DNA of 64,000 bases from an uncultured Alphaproteobacteria bacterium (GTDB lineage Bacteria > Pseudomonadota > Alphaproteobacteria > RF32 > CAG-239): positions 49,554-113,553 of the forward strand of contig CAJUAK010000006.1 of NCBI GenBank assembly GCA_910584385.1. Direction: 5' to 3'. Numbering within the stretch: position 1 is the stretch's first letter; each line of letters opens with the position of its first letter. The notes beneath the pieces were generated by a model. It did not search any database. It was not told the DNA's origin and saw only the letters and a program-made list of their open reading frames with translations. The translations under genes were made by a program, and so were the position numbers. Of this stretch, positions 58,801-64,000 are shown one piece after another.

Positions 58801-60100
58801 TTACCTGCATCAGGGGCTGTTTTAACCCGCCGTTTTGAGCGTTTTTTATGATTTCCGAACGGAATTCTGCCCGCGGATATTTTTGGCTGATAAATTTGCA
58901 CAATTCAGCAAATGAATGCTGCTGTTCTTGCCTTTTGCCGGCATAAAAGGCGTTTATACCCTCTTTTGAATGCCCTATTTTTTGGGCGGCAAAAAATTGC
59001 TCGGCTAAAAACGCTTTTTTATTTTGATATTCCTTATTCAGCCTGGTTATTTCAAGTTCTTGCCCGCCAATTAATTTTTTACGCAGCTGATCCAGATAAA
59101 CATCCGTTAAGGCATAGAGGTTAACTGATTTTACCGTCAGCTTTTGGGCATACCATTCATTCAGCCCTTTTATCTGCAAATTTTCTTTTTTCTGATATTC
59201 TTTTTGCAAATCGGTTACAAATTCATCAAAATACGGACGCAAAATCCGGGAGGCTTTCTTTTTTTGGGCGCGCACGACAGCCGCCAGGCTTTTTACATCT
59301 TTCAGCGAATATTTGTTTTTGCGGACAGAAGCCAAAACCAGCGCTTTAAATTTATTCATAAATATTTTGTTTGGCATGCCGGAGTTTTTTCCGCGAAGCG
59401 TATTGCCTAAAAGGGCGACCAGCTGTTTTAGCCCCTCTTTGTCAAAATTGTGCGGAATACCTCTATCCGCCTCTCCGGTTTCAAAATTCATGACGGACTG
59501 GTAAGGAACATTTTTTCCATTTTGCTGCAAATATCTATAAACCTCTGAAAAATGGATTATATTGCTGCAACTTTGCATCATATCCGCATAGACATTAAAA
59601 ACTTCCTGCGTCCTTTTCAAAAAATCCACTTTGGGCGGAAATGACTGAAGGAATTTTTTATAGTTTTTAGCCTCCTGCTGAAGCTCTTTTTCATAATCGG
59701 CTTCAGTATAAGGGCGGTGCGGCTTTTCATAAGCAAAGTCTTTAACGTTTGGCGTTCTGAGTTCTTGGAGGATTGTGGGGAAATATGTATTGATTTGATA
59801 TTTGTCGACAAATCCCAAAACAATCCTTTTCTGGCGATTATTAAGCGGAAGGTTTTTAAGGTTATCGGCAATGAGGCGCATTGCCATGTAAGCGCGGTCA
59901 ACATCTCCGGAGTATCTCGCCTTTTTTGCCGTGTTTAACAAACGCCACCAAATATTTCTTGATAATCTCAGGTAGTCTGCATCTTTATGATGGGTTCCGA
60001 AAGCCCGCAATCTGGAATTGCAATGTTCAAAGTTGCTTTTAATCAGGCTGTCTTCAAAAGCTTTGTGGGCCTCTTTAAGGGAAGGTTTGGAATATGCCAC
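58778..60100 (-). CDS. Large helical protein of unknown function
   Basis: The start is GTG, about 6 bases after AAGGA. The 440-residue protein is rich in Lys, Asn, Gln and Tyr and appears all-helical, with stretches such as RRLKSLAAVV-like KDVKSLAAVVRAQKKKASRI and QKKENLQIKGLNEWYAQKLT. There is no signal peptide or membrane helix. No domain was recognised. It overlaps the uvrA 3' end by 23 bases with no terminator between them. Confidence 0.65.
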   Translation of the reverse strand: MAYSKPSLKEAHKAFEDSLIKSNFEHCNSRLRAFGTHHKDADYLRLSRNIWWRLLNTAKKARYSGDVDRAYMAMRLIADNLKNLPLNNRQKRIVLGFVDKYQINTYFPTILQELRTPNVKDFAYEKPHRPYTEADYEKELQQEAKNYKKFLQSFPPKVDFLKRTQEVFNVYADMMQSCSNIIHFSEVYRYLQQNGKNVPYQSVMNFETGEADRGIPHNFDKEGLKQLVALLGNTLRGKNSGMPNKIFMNKFKALVLASVRKNKYSLKDVKSLAAVVRAQKKKASRILRPYFDEFVTDLQKEYQKKENLQIKGLNEWYAQKLTVKSVNLYALTDVYLDQLRKKLIGGQELEITRLNKEYQNKKAFLAEQFFAAQKIGHSKEGINAFYAGKRQEQQHSFAELCKFISQKYPRAEFRSEIIKNAQNGGLKQPLMQVISPHIHD

Positions 60101-60159
60101 AGCGTATCCTTTCTGTCAATTTTTTGTCATTATAACAGAAACTCCCTAAAAAGCAACAA

Positions 60160-60194
60160 AAAAAATGGCGGAGTCTTTACTCCGCCATTTTTTG
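60160..60194. terminator. Bidirectional terminator, fadL 3' side
   Basis: An 11-bp core AATGGCGGAGT / ACTCCGCCATT with loop CTTT and long A/T flanks, downstream of the minus-strand fadL gene. It is in the leader region of the gene starting at 60100. Confidence 0.88.
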
Positions 60195-60207
60195 TATAAG
60201 CCCGGAC

Positions 60208-61497
60208 TTAAAAATTATAAGTCATAGACAAACCAAACATATGCAGGTCATTGTTATACTTTGCACGATATGTTCCCCGCACCATGGCATCATATGCCGA
60301 GTTTAAGTTAACATATGCGCGTTCTGCACGGATGTAAGTATAACCGGCGTTCCAAGTGATTTTTTCATTTTGGTTATACTGTGCACCCAGCGAATACCAG
60401 ATACGGTCTGAATCCGGAATACGCGGCGTACGGTCTCTGTCGCCAACGGCGCGTTGGTCATAAGCCAAGCCGGCGCGGAGCTTCCATTGGTCATTTACCT
60501 TATAGCTGGCACCAACAGAGTAAAAGTTGGTATCTCTCCAATTTTCTGCTGTAAAGCTTAATGTTTTCCCGTTAACGTCTTTAATATCCAACCGGTCAAA
60601 AGAAGACCAGAACACACGCTGATATTCAGCCATTACCGCCCATTTGTCATTTAACTCATGGTAAACGCCAACGCCCAACATTGCCGGCGTGTTTAATTTT
60701 GCTGTGATATCCTGGCTCAATGTTGTGCTGCCAAGCGCCGGGTTAACCGCGACATCCAAATCGCCGGCTAACTTTTGCCTTACTTCGCTGCGATAGTTCA
60801 CACCAACCCGGGTTTGGGGCGTAAAGTCATACATCGCACTCAACTGGTAACCAACATCCAAAGCATCGCCTTCCAATGTTGCTTTGTTGTCAGGAACGTA
60901 TCCTAAAGGCGTTTGCAGCATTGTTGCGTTACGCAGGCGGGCTTTTGTATATTGGATGGGAAGCCCGGCACCTAAAGACAATTCATTTGTCGCTTTATAA
61001 GCAACCATCGGCGTGGTGGTAACCGTGGTTACCTTGGATAATGTTCCGTGATATTTTCCGGCCCAATCATCATCATATTTTACAACCATGCCAAAAGGGA
61101 CATTTACAGAAATCCCACCATATAATCTGTCATTAAACTGGTGGGAGTAATAGATATGAGGAGCGACAGCTGCGTGTACGATATTGCTGGTATTCTGGCC
61201 TTCATTAATTACAGAACCGCCGACAGGAATTGGTTGAGTTCCGGAAGCGTGGCGGGCTTTGGAACGCGGGGCGATATAAGTGCCGCCGAAAGTGAATTTA
61301 TCACCTTGCTGGCGGGTCAGGCCGGCCGCGTTAAAATAAGAATAAGACACATCTTCAGCACCTGCTGTGGCACCGGCAAAAGCGTTGCCCATAGCGGCAG
61401 CAGACTGCTCCTTCAAGTTAAAACCTGAAGCAACGGCTTGTGAAGCACCTAAAATAGTGCCAAGAGCCGTTAAGGTTAATATTTTTTTCATTATCAT
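60208..61497 (-). CDS. Outer-membrane protein transport protein, FadL family
   Basis: A 429-residue beta-barrel (in-frame ATGs at 61497 and 61491). The signal peptide ends ASQAVAS, and the mature N-terminus GFNLKEQSAAAMGNAFAGAT is the FadL hatch signature, followed by DVSYSYFNAAGLTR. The barrel ends FGLSMTYNF with C-terminal Phe. FadL proteins move long-chain fatty acids or other hydrophobic compounds. It is divergent from a fatty-acyl ligase/acyltransferase gene, which fits a lipid-uptake role. Confidence 0.9.
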   Translation of the reverse strand: MIMKKILTLTALGTILGASQAVASGFNLKEQSAAAMGNAFAGATAGAEDVSYSYFNAAGLTRQQGDKFTFGGTYIAPRSKARHASGTQPIPVGGSVINEGQNTSNIVHAAVAPHIYYSHQFNDRLYGGISVNVPFGMVVKYDDDWAGKYHGTLSKVTTVTTTPMVAYKATNELSLGAGLPIQYTKARLRNATMLQTPLGYVPDNKATLEGDALDVGYQLSAMYDFTPQTRVGVNYRSEVRQKLAGDLDVAVNPALGSTTLSQDITAKLNTPAMLGVGVYHELNDKWAVMAEYQRVFWSSFDRLDIKDVNGKTLSFTAENWRDTNFYSVGASYKVNDQWKLRAGLAYDQRAVGDRDRTPRIPDSDRIWYSLGAQYNQNEKITWNAGYTYIRAERAYVNLNSAYDAMVRGTYRAKYNNDLHMFGLSMTYNF

Positions 61498-61739
61498 ATA
61501 CTTTTGTTGTTAATCCATGCAACATTTCAGCCTGATGACAAAATGTTACGAAATGTTTCTACTCTGATTATGGCGGAAAATCAACCGTTTTTATTTATCC
61601 ACCTTTTTTCACATTTAAAATAACACTGTTTTTCAAATAATTACGCAGGCTTTGGGCAGTGCAAAAAAGTTACATAAGGTTTTATTCTTTACAAAGGTTC
61701 TTATTTCTAGTTAAATCAATATTATTTTAATAACACGGA
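61498..61739. promoter_or_regulatory. Divergent promoter region with repeated AAATGTT boxes
   Basis: This 242-base region between fadL (-) and aas (+) has AACATTTC (61521-61528) and GAAATGTT (61550-61557) as an inverted pair, and AAATGTT twice in direct order (61541 and 61551), ten bases apart. They lie 24-60 bases upstream of fadL and could bind a regulator. No clear terminator or gene is present. Confidence 0.45.
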
Positions 61740-61748
61740 GTGTTGATA

Positions 61749-63920
61749 TTGAGAAATTTTGTTCGATTTTGCTTAAGAACAGTTTTCAGATGTTTTAAAG
61801 TGAGAGCCAATATTGCGGTTAATGAAAAGAACCTCCCTAAAAAGGCTGTATATATTTCCAACCATGTTTCTTACCTTGACCCTTTAATTTTATTTGCCTT
61901 TTTGCCCGGCAACCCTATTTTCGCCCTGAACGGGCATTTATACCGCCACAAATGGATTCGGTTTTTCATGAAAACCGCGGATATTATGCCCTTTAATCCT
62001 ATTGAACCCGGCGACATCAAAGAGCTTATCGCAAAAGTCGACAGCGGCAGGCGCTGCGTTATTTTCCCGGAAGGGCGCATTACTGAAAACGGCGGATTAA
62101 TGAAAATCTACGAGGCTCCCGGCCTGGTTGCCGATAAATCCAATGCTCCGATTATCCCGATTTGGATCAGCGGCTTGCAATACGGCTATTTTTCTAAAAC
62201 AAAAGGAAAGCTTCCGCACCGCCCGCTGCCTAAGGTCATGGTTACGGTTAAAGGCCCGCGCCGGTTTAAATTAAAAGACAATCTGCGCCGCCAGAGAGAC
62301 CACATCAGCAATGAAGTCTATATGATTATGCGCGAAATGTGTTTCGAAGCCTTGTACAACCCGGACATCTCCCTTTTTGCCCATTTGATGAAAACGGCAA
62401 AAGTCCACTCTAAAAAAGGCTTCTTGTCCCGCCCGAATTTTGTGGAAGACATTAAGCGCGAACCGAATTCTTACAAGGATATCCTTATTAAGTCCTATGT
62501 CCTGGGAAAATATTTCAAGAAAAAGTGCGGGCATTTTGAACATGTTGCCTTGCTTTTGCCAAACTCTATTGCCGCCGTTTGCACGTTTTTCGGGCTTTCT
62601 GCTTATGAACGCGTTCCGGTTATGCTTAATTTCTCAGTCGGGGCCAAAAACATGACCTCCATGTGCAAGACTGCACAGGTTAAAATGGTTATTACCTCCA
62701 AGCTGTTTATCAGAAACGCCAAGTTGGAAACCGTTGTTGAGGTTATGAAAGCAAACGGCCTGAACGTGGTCTATCTGGAAGATTTGGCACGTGAGATTAC
62801 TTTATGGAATAAAATCAGCGCTTTTCTGCATTATAAAATCAAACGCGTTCCGCACAGGCACGGCGGAGACCGCAAAGCTGCCATTTTATTTACTTCCGGT
62901 TCGGAAGGCGCGCCCAAAGCCGTTGTTTTGAGCCATGCGAATATCATCTCCAACATTAAACAAATGTCTGCTTTGGAAACGGTCAACATCACAGACACCG
63001 TCTTTAACGCCCTGCCGATGTTCCACAGCTTCGGACTGACCGTCGGAACGATTTTTCCCCTGCTGGAAGGCGCCAAGCTTTTCTTGTACCCTTCTCCTCT
63101 GCATTATCGCGTTGTGGCGGAAATTGTTTATGAAATCGGCGCAACGATTATGTTTGGAACGGATACTTTCTTCAGAGGCTACGGCAAAATTGCCCACCCG
63201 TTTGACTTCCATAATGTCCGCTTTATGTTTGGCGGTGCCGAGGCGGTTAAGCCCGATACCCGTAACATGTGGATGGAACGCCTTGGCGTCCGGGTTATGG
63301 AAGCATACGGCTCTACAGAATGTTCTCCGGTTGTAACGGCAAACAATAATATCTTTAACCGTTTTGGCTCTATCGGAAAATTGCTTCCGGCAATCGAATA
63401 TAAAATTGAAAAGGTTGACGGAATTGAAAACGGCGGCGAACTTTGCGTCCGCGGTCCCAACATCATGAAAGGCTATATTTTGCCGGAAAATCCCGGCGTT
63501 TTGGTGCCGTTAAAAGACGGCTGGTACCATACCGGCGACGTGGTTGAAATTGATGAAATCGGCTTCGTCTATATTAAAGACCGCATTAAACGCTTTGCAA
63601 AAGTCGGCGGCGAGATGGTCTCTCTGAATGCGGTTGAGAACATGGTACGCAGCGCTTTTGAATGGATGGGTGCCGAGTTTGATTATGGCGTGGTTGCCGT
63701 TCCCCATGAGAGCAAAGGCGAGCAGATTGTTTTGGTTACCAATAATAAATCTGCCACGCAGGATGTTTTGCACTCTTATATCAAAAACAACGGCATGTCC
63801 GAACTTTATCTGCCAAGAGTGATTTTATACCATGAACAGCTTCCCGTCTTTGCAACCGGCAAGGCTGATAATGTTACGCTGAAAAAAGAAGTTTTGGCAG
63901 AGTTAAATCTTGCTTCCTAA
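61749..63920 (+). CDS. aas: Bifunctional acyltransferase/acyl-ACP synthetase (Aas-like)
   Basis: The frame opens with GTG at 61740, but GGAG at 61737-61740 fits the TTG at 61749 (723 residues); the start is uncertain. A PlsC acyltransferase domain (about 1-200) has the HX4D motif NHVSYLDP and FPEGR. An AMP-forming ligase domain follows (about 260-720), with AILFTSGSEGAPKAVVLSHA, VMEAYGSTECSPVV and WYHTGDVVEID. In E. coli, Aas recycles lysophospholipid. Fatty-acid activation after FadL uptake is inferred. Confidence 0.88.
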   Translation: MRNFVRFCLRTVFRCFKVRANIAVNEKNLPKKAVYISNHVSYLDPLILFAFLPGNPIFALNGHLYRHKWIRFFMKTADIMPFNPIEPGDIKELIAKVDSGRRCVIFPEGRITENGGLMKIYEAPGLVADKSNAPIIPIWISGLQYGYFSKTKGKLPHRPLPKVMVTVKGPRRFKLKDNLRRQRDHISNEVYMIMREMCFEALYNPDISLFAHLMKTAKVHSKKGFLSRPNFVEDIKREPNSYKDILIKSYVLGKYFKKKCGHFEHVALLLPNSIAAVCTFFGLSAYERVPVMLNFSVGAKNMTSMCKTAQVKMVITSKLFIRNAKLETVVEVMKANGLNVVYLEDLAREITLWNKISAFLHYKIKRVPHRHGGDRKAAILFTSGSEGAPKAVVLSHANIISNIKQMSALETVNITDTVFNALPMFHSFGLTVGTIFPLLEGAKLFLYPSPLHYRVVAEIVYEIGATIMFGTDTFFRGYGKIAHPFDFHNVRFMFGGAEAVKPDTRNMWMERLGVRVMEAYGSTECSPVVTANNNIFNRFGSIGKLLPAIEYKIEKVDGIENGGELCVRGPNIMKGYILPENPGVLVPLKDGWYHTGDVVEIDEIGFVYIKDRIKRFAKVGGEMVSLNAVENMVRSAFEWMGAEFDYGVVAVPHESKGEQIVLVTNNKSATQDVLHSYIKNNGMSELYLPRVILYHEQLPVFATGKADNVTLKKEVLAELNLAS

Positions 63921-63924
63921 AATT

Positions 63925-63952
63925 AAAGAGCCCCTTATTCGGGGCTCTTTTT
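63925..63952. terminator. Intrinsic terminator of aas
   Basis: A 10-bp stem AAAGAGCCCC / GGGGCTCTTT with a 6-base loop, followed by T's. The right end of repeat copy 3 touches it. Confidence 0.9.
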
Positions 63953-64000
63953 ATTGACGCCTTGTAGAAAACCACCACTTTAGTGGTGGATGAATAAAAA
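63950..64000 (-). repeat. Right end of dispersed repeat, divergent copy 3 (cut by window)
   Basis: Read on the minus strand this aligns without gaps to offsets 97-147 of copies 1 and 2: ATTCA, a 7-bp stem with loop TAAA, then TTTTCT, AAGGC and AATAAA all match. The stem is CCACCAC/GTGGTGG instead of CCCCGAG/CTCGGGG: three pairs are changed on both sides and all still pair. The rest of the copy lies beyond the window. Confidence 0.72.

Noticed and set aside
63972..63989. Reading the CCACCAC/GTGGTGG hairpin as a plain terminator of aas
   Set aside because: No T run follows on the + strand, aas already has a terminator at 63925-63952, and the flanks match the dispersed repeat.

Overview
The window looks like chromosome of a moderately AT-rich alphaproteobacterium. 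The main evidence is gene order: DUF177-rpmF-plsX-fabH-ihfA-merR, pyrH-frr-uppS-cdsA-rseP-bamA-lpxD-fabZ, divergent mfd/recG, and tig, clpP and clpX close together. A GTTG-N7-GTTC box before uvrA also fits the alphaproteobacterial LexA pattern. The envelope is Gram-negative (BamA, BamE, LpxD, FadL, porin, many lipoproteins). A host-associated (gut) member of the class is my inference and is not shown by the sequence. I see no rRNA, prophage, CRISPR array or intact transposase.

Layout. 0-5 kb: a cysE fragment, two small secreted proteins, trmJ, and a tandem pair of ArsB/NhaD-type transporters. 5-8.5 kb: a metal-sensor/CDF-exporter operon with a readable promoter and operator, then small membrane, lipoprotein and unknown genes. 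8.5-13 kb: tRNA-Pro and the fatty-acid/phospholipid cluster, with bamE divergent. 13-21 kb: small unknown genes, mfd and recG. 21-27.6 kb: an outer-membrane porin, a secreted cysteine-peptidase-like protein, a three-gene retropepsin/7TM-transglutaminase-like/ATP-grasp cassette, and a cyclophilin with a repetitive basic tail. 27.7-35.5 kb: envelope operon on the minus strand. 35.6-40 kb: plsY-dprA-topA. 40-46.5 kb: clpX, clpP, a two-gene envelope-glycan insert, tig and tRNA-Leu. 46.5-54 kb: TPR lipoprotein, prfC, small genes, gyrA and ssb. 54-64 kb: periplasmic binding protein, uvrA, fadL and a fused acyltransferase/acyl-ACP synthetase (aas).

The most unusual signal is a dispersed structured repeat. 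Two complete 147-bp copies (27555-27701 and 53336-53482, both + strand, 9 differences, no gaps) fold into five successive hairpins. A third, divergent right-end copy runs off the window on the minus strand (63950-64000). Its terminal hairpin differs from the others by three fully compensated base-pair changes, while the TAAA loop and 3' flank are kept. Each right end lies within about 15 bases of an intrinsic terminator. The family looks like an IS200/IS605-derived non-autonomous element or a mobile structured RNA. Several start codons were moved to internal ATGs with better ribosome binding sites, and some genes start with GTG or TTG (uppS, gyrA, the TPR lipoprotein, two unknown genes).
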